Shown: positions 32,901 through 41,106 of the stretch, piece by piece
How the letters are laid out: each line of letters starts with the position of its first letter
Position numbering within the stretch: position 1 is the first letter of the stretch
From: an uncultured Piscirickettsiaceae bacterium
GTDB lineage: Bacteria; Pseudomonadota; Gammaproteobacteria; Methylococcales; Cycloclasticaceae
DNA length: 64,000 nucleotides
Assembly: GCA_913061075.1 (NCBI GenBank)
Contig: CAJXSK010000002.1
Coordinates: forward strand, 62,001-126,000
Reading direction: 5' to 3'
Program-made: the position numbers and the translations under genes
Notes under the pieces: generated by a model
What the model saw: only the letters and a program-made list of their open reading frames with translations
Told to the model about the DNA's origin: nothing
Database searches by the model: none

Positions 32901-33320
32901 ATGTCAAACAGTATTACGAAAAAAAATATTTCAACACAAGCTGCTTGTACTGCGGTACAGGCGGCCGTTGAAAAAGCAAAAGAACTAGGTATTGGTATTA
33001 ATGCCTGTGTTGTTGACAGTTCCGCGACAGAAATTGCTTTTTTGCGGATGAATAATTCATTCTTACCATCCATGGGTATCGCTAAAGATAAAGCCTATAC
33101 ATCGGCTGGTTTTGGTTTTCCAACTATGGGTTGGGCTGGTGCGCTTGAAGGTAATACGCAATTGCAAGCGGGTATTGTTGCGCGGCCAAGGGTTGTTACA
33201 TTTGGTGGCGGCTTACCGATTATGGAAGGCGATGAACTGATTGGGGCGATTGGTGTCTCGGGTGGTTCAGAAGAAGAAGATATTGTCTGTGCTCAAGCAG
33301 GCATAGATTCAATTAAATAA
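32901..33320 (+). CDS. HbpS/GlcG-family (DUF336) protein
   Basis: 139 aa protein of the GlcG/HbpS family. Family features are the N-terminal AACTAVQAAVEKAKELG, FGGGLPIMEGDELIGAIGVSGG and a C-terminal DIVCAQAGI. Some members bind haem or sense redox stress; the role in catabolic operons is not settled. It begins 4 bp after the catechol dioxygenase stop and precedes the semialdehyde dehydrogenase, a position where such genes are often found in other meta-cleavage operons. Protection of the oxygen-sensitive dioxygenase or handling of an intermediate are guesses. Confidence 0.85.
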   Translation: MSNSITKKNISTQAACTAVQAAVEKAKELGIGINACVVDSSATEIAFLRMNNSFLPSMGIAKDKAYTSAGFGFPTMGWAGALEGNTQLQAGIVARPRVVTFGGGLPIMEGDELIGAIGVSGGSEEEDIVCAQAGIDSIK

Positions 33321-33341
33321 CAAAGAATTAGGTAAATAATT

Positions 33342-34793
33342 ATGAGAGAAGTTAAAGGATTTATAAACGGTGAATATGTTACTTCTGGCGAGTTTGGTGA
33401 TGTTTTCTCACCAATAACAGGTGAGTTAGTTTGCAAATATCATCAAACCAGTATTGAGCAAGTTGGTGAAGCCGTTGATGCTGCTAATGCTGCATTGAAA
33501 GGCCCTTGGGCTGGTTATTCAATACAAGATCGCGTTGATGTTTTATATAAAATTGCCGATGGCATTAATGCGCGTTTTGATGAATTTCTTGAAGCCGAAT
33601 GTTTAGACACAGGTAAGCCTTTCTCTTTAGCAAGTCATATTGATATTCCACGTGGTGCGGCAAACTTTAAAATCTTTGCAGATACGATCAAAAACGCAGC
33701 AGACGAAGCGTTCCATATGCCTACACCTGATGGTACGGGTGCTCTTAACTACACGGTTCGTAAGCCAAAAGGTGTCATTGGCGTTATTGGGCCTTGGAAT
33801 TTACCTTTATTGTTAATGACATGGAAAATCGCACCTGCTTTAGCGTGCGGAAATACAGTTGTTGTTAAGCCGTCTGAAGAAACGCAATTAACATCAAGCC
33901 TATTGGGCGAAGTAATGAATGATGCAGGCGTACCAAAAGGTGTTTATAACGTTATTTTGGGTAAGGGCAGTAAACTTGGTGAAGCGCTTATTACAAACCC
34001 AGGTTTGGATGCAATTACCTTTACAGGATCCACCTCAACGGGTGAACGAATTGCTAAAGCGGCATCTGTTGGCGTGCGTGACTCTTCATTAGAGTTGGGT
34101 GGTAAAAATGCAGGCATCGTCTTTGCAGATTGCGATATGGATAAAGCAATTGAAGGCACATTACGTTCAGCATTCGCTAACTGTGGCCAAGTTTGTTTAG
34201 GTACAGAGCGTTTATACGTAGAGCGTCCGATTTTTGACGAGTTTGTTGCACGTTTAAAAGAAGGTGCAGAAGCACTTAAACTAGGGCGTTCAGAAGATTC
34301 TGATACAACCATGGGGCCGCTTATTAGTAAGTCTCATCGCGAAAAAGTGTTGAGTTACTTTAAAGCAGCGACAGATGAAGGCGCAACAGTGGTAACAGGT
34401 GGTGGTATTCCTGACATGCCTGAAGACTTAGCGGATGGTTATTGGATTCAGCCAACTATTTGGACTGGCTTGCCGGAAACTGCAACGGTTGTTAAAGAAG
34501 AAATCTTTGGCCCTTGTACGCATATCAGCCCGTTTGATACAGAAGATGAAGCCATTAAATTAGCTAATGATTCGCCATACGGTTTAGCAGCTTCTGTTTG
34601 GTCAGAAAACGTATCACGCGCGCACAGAGTATCTGCGCAAATGGATGTGGGTATTTGTTGGGTGAATAGCTGGTTCCTACGTGACTTACGCACACCGTTT
34701 GGTGGCGCTAAGCAATCAGGAACGGGCCGTGAAGGTGGTCATTATTCGTTAGAGTTCTACACAGAGCTTACTAACGTTTGTATTAAATTATAA
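33342..34793 (+). CDS. dmpC: 2-Hydroxymuconic semialdehyde dehydrogenase
   Basis: 483 aa NAD-dependent aldehyde dehydrogenase, right length for DmpC/XylG. The catalytic Glu lies in ELGGKNAG and the nucleophile Cys in FANCGQVCLGTE; FTGSTSTGERIA is the cofactor-binding loop. It oxidises the ring-fission semialdehyde from catechol to 2-hydroxymuconate (the 4-oxalocrotonate branch), then tautomerase and decarboxylase act. Position after the dioxygenase and before the hydratase gene fits this. An ordinary aldehyde dehydrogenase could look similar, but the operon context settles it. Confidence 0.92.
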   Translation: MREVKGFINGEYVTSGEFGDVFSPITGELVCKYHQTSIEQVGEAVDAANAALKGPWAGYSIQDRVDVLYKIADGINARFDEFLEAECLDTGKPFSLASHIDIPRGAANFKIFADTIKNAADEAFHMPTPDGTGALNYTVRKPKGVIGVIGPWNLPLLLMTWKIAPALACGNTVVVKPSEETQLTSSLLGEVMNDAGVPKGVYNVILGKGSKLGEALITNPGLDAITFTGSTSTGERIAKAASVGVRDSSLELGGKNAGIVFADCDMDKAIEGTLRSAFANCGQVCLGTERLYVERPIFDEFVARLKEGAEALKLGRSEDSDTTMGPLISKSHREKVLSYFKAATDEGATVVTGGGIPDMPEDLADGYWIQPTIWTGLPETATVVKEEIFGPCTHISPFDTEDEAIKLANDSPYGLAASVWSENVSRAHRVSAQMDVGICWVNSWFLRDLRTPFGGAKQSGTGREGGHYSLEFYTELTNVCIKL

Positions 34794-34802
34794 GGAACAA
34801 CA

Positions 34803-35588
34803 ATGGATCAAGATAAAATCATTCAATACGGTGACGAGCTGTATAACGCGTTAATTACACGTCAAACCATCGCGCCTATTACTGAACGTTCACCGGACGT
34901 AACGATTGAAGATGCCTATAAAATTCAGCATCAAATGCTTAAACGCCGTATAGATGCAGGTGAAAGCATTGTCGGTAAAAAAATTGGTGTGACCAGTAAA
35001 GTAGTCATGAACATGTTGGGCGTATACCAGCCAGATTTTGGTTATTTGTTAACCGATATGATTATTTCAGAAGGCCAAGAAATTCCAGTCTCTGAAAAAA
35101 TGATTCAACCAAAAGCTGAAGGCGAAATTGCGTTCATTCTAAAGAAAGATTTATGTGGCCCAGGGCTGACTAGCGCAGACATCCTAGCGGCAACAGAAGC
35201 AGTCATGCCTTGTTTTGAAATTGTTGATTCTCGTATCACAGATTGGAAAATTAAAATTCAAGACACCATCGCAGATAACGCATCATGTGGTTATTTGGTG
35301 TTAGGCGGTACAGCAGTAGACCCACGTAAAGTAGATTTAGGCGTGTGTGGCCTTGTGTTAGAGAAAAATGGCGAACTTATGCACACAGGTGCTGGCGCAG
35401 CGGCGTTAGGTTCACCAGTGAATGCGATGGTATGGTTGGCTAATACAATGGGTGCATTAGGCGTTACCCTGAAAGCAGGTGAGGTTATTTTGTCTGGTGC
35501 GTTATGTGCGATGGTCGATGCAAAAGCGGGTGATTCAATGCGCGTAAGCATTGGTGGTATCGGTTCATGCGGCGTTCGCTTCGTATAA
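34803..35588 (+). CDS. dmpE: 2-Oxopent-4-enoate hydratase
   Basis: 261 aa, DmpE/XylJ type, metal-dependent. It adds water to 2-hydroxypenta-2,4-dienoate to form 4-hydroxy-2-oxovalerate. Family landmarks are GKKIGVTSKVVMNMLGVYQPDFGYL (in pieces), PKAEGEIAFIL with the metal-binding Glu pair, and VDSRITDWKIKIQDTIADN. It is a paralogue of the decarboxylase at 37555, with which such hydratases form a complex. The gene starts 9 bp after the dehydrogenase gene with AAGGAA upstream. Confidence 0.93.
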   Translation: MDQDKIIQYGDELYNALITRQTIAPITERSPDVTIEDAYKIQHQMLKRRIDAGESIVGKKIGVTSKVVMNMLGVYQPDFGYLLTDMIISEGQEIPVSEKMIQPKAEGEIAFILKKDLCGPGLTSADILAATEAVMPCFEIVDSRITDWKIKIQDTIADNASCGYLVLGGTAVDPRKVDLGVCGLVLEKNGELMHTGAGAAALGSPVNAMVWLANTMGALGVTLKAGEVILSGALCAMVDAKAGDSMRVSIGGIGSCGVRFV

Positions 35589-35604
35589 TTTAGGAGAATA
35601 AGAA

Positions 35605-36513
35605 ATGGCAATTAATTGTGCAATGATTGGTTCCGGTAATATCGGTACCGACTTAATGGCAAAGCTTAAACGCAGCGCTAACTTAAACCCAGTTTGGATG
35701 GTGGGTATTGACGAAAATTCTGACGGTTTATTAAAAGCGCGCGAAGCGGGCTTGAAAACAACGCACGAAGGTGTTGACGGGCTGTTAAAGCATATTGAAG
35801 AAGATAATATTCAGATCGCATTCGATGCAACCTCTGCTTATGTGCACGGTGAAAACAACCGTAAACTTCAAGAAAAAGGTGTGTTGGTTATTGATTTAAC
35901 ACCCGCTGCGATTGGCCCTTTCTGTGTGCCACCCGTTAACTTGAAAGACCACGTGGGTGAGCAAGAAATGAACGTGAACATGGTAACGTGTGGCGGTCAG
36001 GCAACTATTCCAATGGTAGCGGCAGTTAGCCAAGTTCAAGCGGTTGAGTACGGTGAGATTATTGCGACTATTTCATCAAAATCTGCAGGACCTGGAACAC
36101 GTAAAAATATTGATGAATTTACGTTTACAACATCAGGTGCTGTTGAAAAAGTTGGCGGCGCCAAAAAAGGTAAAGCGATTATTATTCTGAACCCTGCCGA
36201 GCCACCGTTAATGATGCGCGATACAGTTCATTGTTTAACAGAAACAGAGCCAGATCAGGAAGCGATTACCGCGTCTGTTCACGCAATGATTAAAGAAGTA
36301 CAAAAATACGTGCCAGGGTATACATTAAAAAATGGCCCTATCTTTGATGGTAACCGTGTCAGTATCTTTTTGGAAGTTGAAGGCTTAGGTGACTACCTTC
36401 CGAAGTATGCAGGTAACTTAGATATTATGACGGCTGCAGCAACACGTACCGCCGAAATGTTTGCCGACGAAATAGAAGCAGGCAGACTGACGCTAACCAA
36501 GCTAAGTGCTTAG
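35605..36513 (+). CDS. dmpF: Acetaldehyde dehydrogenase, acylating
   Basis: 302 aa, DmpF/BphJ type. It turns acetaldehyde, channelled from the aldolase, into acetyl-CoA with NAD and CoA. The N-terminal Rossmann motif is [10 protein letters not shown], the catalytic Cys lies in [12 protein letters not shown], and the C-terminus has the [20 protein letters not shown] segment in pieces. The adjacent aldolase gene begins 6 bp later; the two proteins form a heterocomplex. AGGAG precedes the ATG. Confidence 0.95.
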   Translation: MAINCAMIGSGNIGTDLMAKLKRSANLNPVWMVGIDENSDGLLKAREAGLKTTHEGVDGLLKHIEEDNIQIAFDATSAYVHGENNRKLQEKGVLVIDLTPAAIGPFCVPPVNLKDHVGEQEMNVNMVTCGGQATIPMVAAVSQVQAVEYGEIIATISSKSAGPGTRKNIDEFTFTTSGAVEKVGGAKKGKAIIILNPAEPPLMMRDTVHCLTETEPDQEAITASVHAMIKEVQKYVPGYTLKNGPIFDGNRVSIFLEVEGLGDYLPKYAGNLDIMTAAATRTAEMFADEIEAGRLTLTKLSA

Positions 36514-36519
36514 GAGAGG

Positions 36520-37545
36520 ATGATGGACTTAAAAGGCAAAAAAATAAGATTACATGACAATGCGCTACGTGATGGAATGCATTCAGTTGGGCATCAATTT
36601 ACGCTAGACGACATGGTGCGTATGGCGACTGCTCTTGATGATTCGGGTATGTCACTTATTGAAGTCACACATGGTGATGGATTGGGTGGCTCGTCCGTTA
36701 ACTACGGTTTTGGTCTTCATACCAATAAAGAATATTTAGATGCAGTTATTCCTAAAATGAAGAACGCAAAAATTTCTGCGTTGTTATTGCCCGGTCTTGG
36801 AACAGTTGAAGACCTCATTATGGCTGCAGATTGTGGTATTTCTACAATAAGGGTTGCAACACACTGTACGGAAGCTGATGTGTCAGAACAGCATATCAAA
36901 AAAGGCCGAGAACTGGGTTTAGACACAGTTGGCTTTTTAATGATGGCACACATGACACAACCTGAGGCGTTATTAGAGCAAGCTCAGAAGATGGTTGATT
37001 ATGGTGCAAACTGTATTTACGCCACGGATTCAGCGGGTTATTTGTTACCGGACGATGTAACGTCACGGATAGGTATCTTGCATGATGCGTTTGGTGATGA
37101 TATTGAAATCGGTTTTCATGGACATCACAACATGGCAATGGGTATTGCAAATTCATTAGCTGCTGTAGAAGCAGGTGCAAGCCGTATTGATGGTTCTGTA
37201 GCCGGTTTTGGTGCAGGTGCAGGCAATACACCGCTAGAAGTGTTCGTTGCTGTATGCGATCGGATGGGTATTGATACGGGTGTGGATGTGGACAAAATAA
37301 TGGATGTTGCTGAAGATATCGCGCTGCCATTAATGCCAACACCAACACGTATTGATCGTGACGCATTAACGTTGGGTTATGCCGGTGTGTACTCGTCTTT
37401 CTTATTGCACGCAAAACGTGCTGAGAAAAACCACGGTGTACCAGCAAAAGATATATTAATGGAACTGGGAAGAATGGGTGCTGTGGGCGGTCAAGAAGAT
37501 ATGATCGAAGACGTGGCGCTAAACATTAAAAAGAAATTAGCTTAG
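36520..37545 (+). CDS. dmpG: 4-Hydroxy-2-oxovalerate aldolase
   Basis: 341 aa, DmpG/BphI class II aldolase (HMGL-like TIM barrel plus C-terminal communication domain). It splits 4-hydroxy-2-oxovalerate into pyruvate and acetaldehyde. Metal and catalytic motifs: [12 protein letters not shown] with Arg-Asp, [11 protein letters not shown], and [15 protein letters not shown] with the metal-binding His pair. ATG codons at 36520 and 36523 are both usable; AGGAGAGG is immediately before. It acts in complex with the acylating dehydrogenase encoded upstream. Confidence 0.95.
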   Translation: MMDLKGKKIRLHDNALRDGMHSVGHQFTLDDMVRMATALDDSGMSLIEVTHGDGLGGSSVNYGFGLHTNKEYLDAVIPKMKNAKISALLLPGLGTVEDLIMAADCGISTIRVATHCTEADVSEQHIKKGRELGLDTVGFLMMAHMTQPEALLEQAQKMVDYGANCIYATDSAGYLLPDDVTSRIGILHDAFGDDIEIGFHGHHNMAMGIANSLAAVEAGASRIDGSVAGFGAGAGNTPLEVFVAVCDRMGIDTGVDVDKIMDVAEDIALPLMPTPTRIDRDALTLGYAGVYSSFLLHAKRAEKNHGVPAKDILMELGRMGAVGGQEDMIEDVALNIKKKLA

Positions 37546-37554
37546 GGGATTACC

Positions 37555-38346
37555 GTGGCATTAGATACAGCAACACTTGAGAAAATAGCAGCGCATTTAG
37601 AAGATGCGGAATTAAATTGTAATGAAGTAATTAAAATTACAGATGATTACCCAGATATCACATGGGAAGAATGTGATGAAATTCAATGGATAAATCGTCG
37701 TCGTAAAGAAGCGCGCGGCACCAAAATAGTGGGCATGAAAATGGGCCTGACCTCCATGGCTAAAATGCGCCAAATGGGTGTTGATAAGCCATGTTATGGT
37801 TATTTAGCTGACTATTTTAGTGTGCCAGATGGTGGAGAAATTAAAATATCTGAACTGATTCATCCAAAAGTAGAAGCAGAAGTTGCATTTGTAACAAAAA
37901 AAGAACTGAGCGGCCCAGGTTGTCATATTGGCGACGTGCTATCAGCAACAGATTTTATTATGCCAGCTGTTGAAATTATCGATTCTCGTTACAAAGACTT
38001 TAAGTTTGACATTAAAAGTGTGCAAGCAGACAATTCTTCATCTGCACGGTTTGTAACAGGTGGTCGTATGCGTCCGGTTAGTGAACTAGACCTTAAAACA
38101 CTTGGCGTGGTGATGGAAATTAATGGAGAAGTCGTGGATCTTGGCGCAGGTGCTGCAATTCTAGGCCACCCCGCTGCTGCTATTGCTCATTTAGCAAATA
38201 TGTTAGCTGAACGTGGCGAAGTGATTCCAGCAGGTACCTTTATTATGGCGGGTGCAATCACGGCCGCTACTGCTGTTAAACCAGGCGATAACGTAACAGT
38301 ACGTTACCAAGATTTAGGCACTCTTAGCATGCGTTTTGTAGAGTAA
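37555..38346 (+). CDS. dmpH: 4-Oxalocrotonate decarboxylase
   Basis: 263 aa starting at GTG, with TAGGGGA upstream. DmpH/XylI type, related in sequence to the hydratase at 34803. It removes CO2 from 2-oxo-3-hexenedioate to give 2-hydroxypenta-2,4-dienoate. Conserved parts include GMKMGLTSMAKMRQMGVDKPCYGYL (in pieces), HPKVEAEVAFV with metal-binding Glu residues and IDSRYKDFKFDI. It lies between aldolase and tautomerase as in the dmp operon. Confidence 0.93.
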   Translation: MALDTATLEKIAAHLEDAELNCNEVIKITDDYPDITWEECDEIQWINRRRKEARGTKIVGMKMGLTSMAKMRQMGVDKPCYGYLADYFSVPDGGEIKISELIHPKVEAEVAFVTKKELSGPGCHIGDVLSATDFIMPAVEIIDSRYKDFKFDIKSVQADNSSSARFVTGGRMRPVSELDLKTLGVVMEINGEVVDLGAGAAILGHPAAAIAHLANMLAERGEVIPAGTFIMAGAITAATAVKPGDNVTVRYQDLGTLSMRFVE

Positions 38347-38359
38347 TAAGGAGTTAATT

Positions 38360-38551
38360 ATGCCAATAGCAACTATTAATATTGTAGAAGGTAGAACAGA
38401 TGAGCAAAAAGCATTGCTCATTAGAAATATGACAGATGCAATTTGTGAATCACTGGGGTCACCCATTGAGGCAGTTCGTGTTATTGTTAACGAAATGCCA
38501 AAAACACAATTTGGAATTGCGGGTAAAACAGCGAAAGAACTGAGTAGATAA
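38360..38551 (+). CDS. dmpI: 4-Oxalocrotonate tautomerase
   Basis: 63 aa, 62 after removal of the initiator Met, the classic size. The N-terminal Pro, exposed after Met removal (M-PIATINIVEGR), is the catalytic base; Arg12 and the later Arg in AVRVIVNEMP complete the active site. It isomerises 2-hydroxymuconate to its oxo form. It begins 13 bp after the decarboxylase gene, with AAGGAG upstream, and is the last meta-pathway gene before the second monooxygenase. Confidence 0.95.
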   Translation: MPIATINIVEGRTDEQKALLIRNMTDAICESLGSPIEAVRVIVNEMPKTQFGIAGKTAKELSR

Positions 38552-38578
38552 GACTTATTAAATTAAGAGGAGAACAAT

Positions 38579-40075
38579 ATGTATCAAATACCTAGAGCAG
38601 AATGGTATGACTTAACCCGTGCTACTAACTGGACATACAGTTATGTGACGGAAGACGAAATGTTTCCAGAAGAAATGAGTGGAGCACGTGGTATTCCTAT
38701 CGAAGAGTGGGAAACATACGATGAACCTTATAAAGTTTCATACCCAGAATATGTCGCTATTCAGCGCGAGAAAGATGCGGGTGCCTATTCAGTTAAAGCA
38801 GCGCTAGAACGTGATGCATACGTTGACCGTGCAGACCCAGGTTGGATTTCAACCATGATTGCTCATTACGGTGCGATTGCGGTAAATGAATACGCAGCGA
38901 GTTTAGCTGAGGGCAGAATGGCGCGTTTCGCTAAGGCTCCGGGTAACCGAAATATGGCGACGTTTGGTACGTTGGATGAAAATCGTCATGGACAAATTCA
39001 ACTCTTCTTCCCGCACGCAAATATCAAACGTAGCCGTCAATGGGACTGGGCGCATAAAGCGATGCACACAAATGATTGGGCATCTATAGCTGCTCGAGCA
39101 TTTTTTGATGACATCATGTTATGTCGTGATGCAGTCGCCGTGTCTATTATGTTGACCTTTGGTTTTGAAACTGGCTTTACTAATATGCAGTTTTTAGGGT
39201 TAGCAGCAGATGCGTCTGAAGCAGGTGACCATACGTTCGCCAGCTTGATATCAAGTGTGCAAACAGATGAAGCGCGTCACGCTCAGCAAGGTGGGCCGTC
39301 ATTAAAAATCTTAATTGCTAATGGCCATAAAGAAGAAGCTCAAAAATTAGTAGACGTGTCAATTTGGCGTGCTTGGAAGCTGTTCTCTGTGTTAACGGGC
39401 CCAATTATGGATTACTACACACCGTTAGAACACAGATCCCAATCATTTAAAGAGTTTATGGTTGAATGGATTATTATCCAATTCGAACGTCAACTGGCTG
39501 ATTTAGGCTTAGATGCCCCTTGGTTCTGGGATGATTTGGTCAATGACCTTGATGTTACACATCACGGTATGCACCTAGGTGTTTGGTATTGGCGCCCAAC
39601 CGTATGGTGGAACCCTGCAGCTGGTGCATCACCTGAGGACCGTGAGTGGCTTGAGGAAAAGTACCCAGGTTGGAATAAAACATGGGGCAAATGTTGGGAT
39701 GTTATTACAGACAACTTAAACAATGGCCGTGAAGATCTTACTTTACCTGAAACACTCCCATATGTTTGTAATATGTGTCAATTGCCCATTGTTGGTACAC
39801 CAGGTAATGAATGGAACGTACAAGATTTCCCTCTGGAATTTGAAGGTCGTTTGTATCACTTTGGTTCTAAGGCTGATCGCTGGTGCTTTGAACAAGACCC
39901 TGAGCGTTATAAAGAACACCAAAACTTGATTGACCGGTTCTTGGCAGGTGAAATTCAACCTGCCGATTTACCAGGTGCATTGGCTTATATGGGTTTAGGT
40001 CCAGGTGAAATGGGTAAAGATGCGCATGATTATGCATGGGCAGAAGCTTTCAAAAAACAAGCAGAAGTAGCTTAA
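38579..40075 (+). CDS. tmoA: Toluene-4-monooxygenase-type hydroxylase alpha subunit
   Basis: 498 aa, co-linear with TmoA (about 500 aa). Di-iron ligands: Glu104, Glu134-x2-His137 (DENRH), Glu197 and Glu231-x2-His234 (DEARH), plus Thr201 in GFTNMQF. Of the regiospecificity residues known from T4MO and ToMO work, Ile100 and Ala107 are kept. Position 103 is Asn, where T4MO has Gly and ToMO has Glu. It hydroxylates benzene, toluene or similar rings to phenols and cresols, which the phenol hydroxylase of the same operon can convert to catechols. AGAGGAG precedes the ATG. It follows the tautomerase gene by 27 bp with no terminator, so it appears to belong to the same transcript. Confidence 0.93.
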   Translation: MYQIPRAEWYDLTRATNWTYSYVTEDEMFPEEMSGARGIPIEEWETYDEPYKVSYPEYVAIQREKDAGAYSVKAALERDAYVDRADPGWISTMIAHYGAIAVNEYAASLAEGRMARFAKAPGNRNMATFGTLDENRHGQIQLFFPHANIKRSRQWDWAHKAMHTNDWASIAARAFFDDIMLCRDAVAVSIMLTFGFETGFTNMQFLGLAADASEAGDHTFASLISSVQTDEARHAQQGGPSLKILIANGHKEEAQKLVDVSIWRAWKLFSVLTGPIMDYYTPLEHRSQSFKEFMVEWIIIQFERQLADLGLDAPWFWDDLVNDLDVTHHGMHLGVWYWRPTVWWNPAAGASPEDREWLEEKYPGWNKTWGKCWDVITDNLNNGREDLTLPETLPYVCNMCQLPIVGTPGNEWNVQDFPLEFEGRLYHFGSKADRWCFEQDPERYKEHQNLIDRFLAGEIQPADLPGALAYMGLGPGEMGKDAHDYAWAEAFKKQAEVA

Positions 40076-40085
40076 CTAAACAGCT

Positions 40086-40103
40086 CCCCGCCTGAGGGCG
40101 GGG
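40086..40103 (+). repeat. GC-rich hairpin between tmoA- and tmoB-like genes
   Basis: CCCCGCC (40086-40092), loop TGAG and GGCGGGG (40097-40103) make a very stable stem in an AT-rich region, 10 bp after the alpha-subunit stop. No T-run follows. It probably stabilises the upstream message or reduces read-through. Confidence 0.8.
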
Positions 40104-40122
40104 GCTAGATAAGGAGAAAAAA

Positions 40123-40383
40123 ATGGCAGCATTTCCGATTAATTCAAATTTCCAAGGTGACTTTGTGATGCAACTGGTACCAGTTGATACCGATGACACG
40201 ATGGATCAAGTAGCAGAAAAATGCGCGTACCACTCTGTGGGTCGCCGTGTGGCACCACAACCAGAGAAAGTTATGCGCGTTAGATTACACAATGCAAACG
40301 ATAATTTTCCTCGTGATATGAAGGTATCTGATGCAGGTTGGCGACCAACTGAAACGTTAGACATTATCTTTGCAGATCAATAA
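40123..40383 (+). CDS. tmoB: Toluene monooxygenase gamma subunit (TmoB type)
   Basis: 86 aa, as for TmoB/TouB, a ubiquitin-like small subunit of the hydroxylase. Features are the start AAFPINSNFQGDFVMQLVPVD (in pieces), VGRRVAPQP and the C-terminal WRPTETLDIIFA. It has no cofactor. AAGGAG precedes the ATG, and the Rieske ferredoxin gene follows after 17 bp. Confidence 0.92.
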   Translation: MAAFPINSNFQGDFVMQLVPVDTDDTMDQVAEKCAYHSVGRRVAPQPEKVMRVRLHNANDNFPRDMKVSDAGWRPTETLDIIFADQ

Positions 40384-40400
40384 AGCTAGGGGGAATAGAT

Positions 40401-40739
40401 ATGGCTTTTGAAAAAATATGTACGGTAGATGATGTTTGGGAAGGCGATATGGATGCCTTTGAAACAAAAAATGGAACACAAGTACTTGTTTTAGGTGTTG
40501 ATGGCGGAGGTTTTAAATCGTTCCAAGCGATTTGCCCGCACCAAGAAATTGAATTGGTAGAAGGTGAATTTGATGGAAAAGTGCTCACCTGTAAAGCCCA
40601 TCTTTGGCAGTTTGATACTGCGAATGGTCAAGGTTTGAATCCAACCGATTGTAAAATTGCAGAGTACCCGATAAAAACTGAAGGCGACGACATATTCGTC
40701 GATATTGAAGGGATTGAACCCTTCACTGCGCATTCATAA
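40401..40739 (+). CDS. tmoC: Toluene monooxygenase Rieske ferredoxin (TmoC type)
   Basis: 112 aa. The Rieske 2Fe-2S ligands are Cys45-x-His47 (CPHQE) and Cys64-x2-His67 (CKAHLW). In T4MO this protein carries electrons from the reductase TmoF to the di-iron hydroxylase. Its presence marks the second monooxygenase as the four-component toluene type, unlike the phenol hydroxylase, which is reduced directly. The matching reductase gene is absent from this operon. Confidence 0.94.
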   Translation: MAFEKICTVDDVWEGDMDAFETKNGTQVLVLGVDGGGFKSFQAICPHQEIELVEGEFDGKVLTCKAHLWQFDTANGQGLNPTDCKIAEYPIKTEGDDIFVDIEGIEPFTAHS

Positions 40740-40782
40740 ATAACCGCTTTACCTGAAAGGCTGAACATAAAAGAGAATAACT

Positions 40783-41091
40783 ATGTCAAATTTAAACGAT
40801 GCATACAAACAGAATAAAGTAGGTCCAATCTTTAATGGTGGTGATGTTGCTCAAGCTGCTATTGAAGCAGCAGAGTGGGATAACCCAGATAAAGAAATTA
40901 CCATCGATGATAAAGGCGCATACGTAAGAATTTCAGCTGAACAAGAGATGATTATCACGCGTGAATCTATGGAAGAGGCATTAGGCCGTGATTTTCAAAT
41001 GAATGAAATTGAAATTCATTTGGGTTCTATGGCAGGGCAAATTGAGGTAACGCCTGAACAAATCCGTTTTTTCTTTGAAAAAACATTATAA
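40783..41091 (+). CDS. tmoD: Toluene monooxygenase effector protein (TmoD type)
   Basis: 102 aa cofactorless effector of the MmoB/TmoD family, similar to TmoD in length. Typical segments are VGPIFNGGDVAQAAIEAAEWDNP (in pieces), ITRESMEEALGRDFQMNEIEIHLGSMAGQI (in pieces) and the C-terminal FFFEKTL. It docks on the hydroxylase to control substrate access and catalysis. AGAG precedes the ATG. Confidence 0.92.
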   Translation: MSNLNDAYKQNKVGPIFNGGDVAQAAIEAAEWDNPDKEITIDDKGAYVRISAEQEMIITRESMEEALGRDFQMNEIEIHLGSMAGQIEVTPEQIRFFFEKTL

Positions 41092-41106
41092 GTTAGGATA
41101 AAAATT

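Noticed and set aside
36896-37447. 183-codon open frame on the minus strand
   Set aside because: It lies wholly antisense to the aldolase gene, has no ribosome site, and its His/Gln-rich translation is what reading the opposite strand of a coding gene gives.
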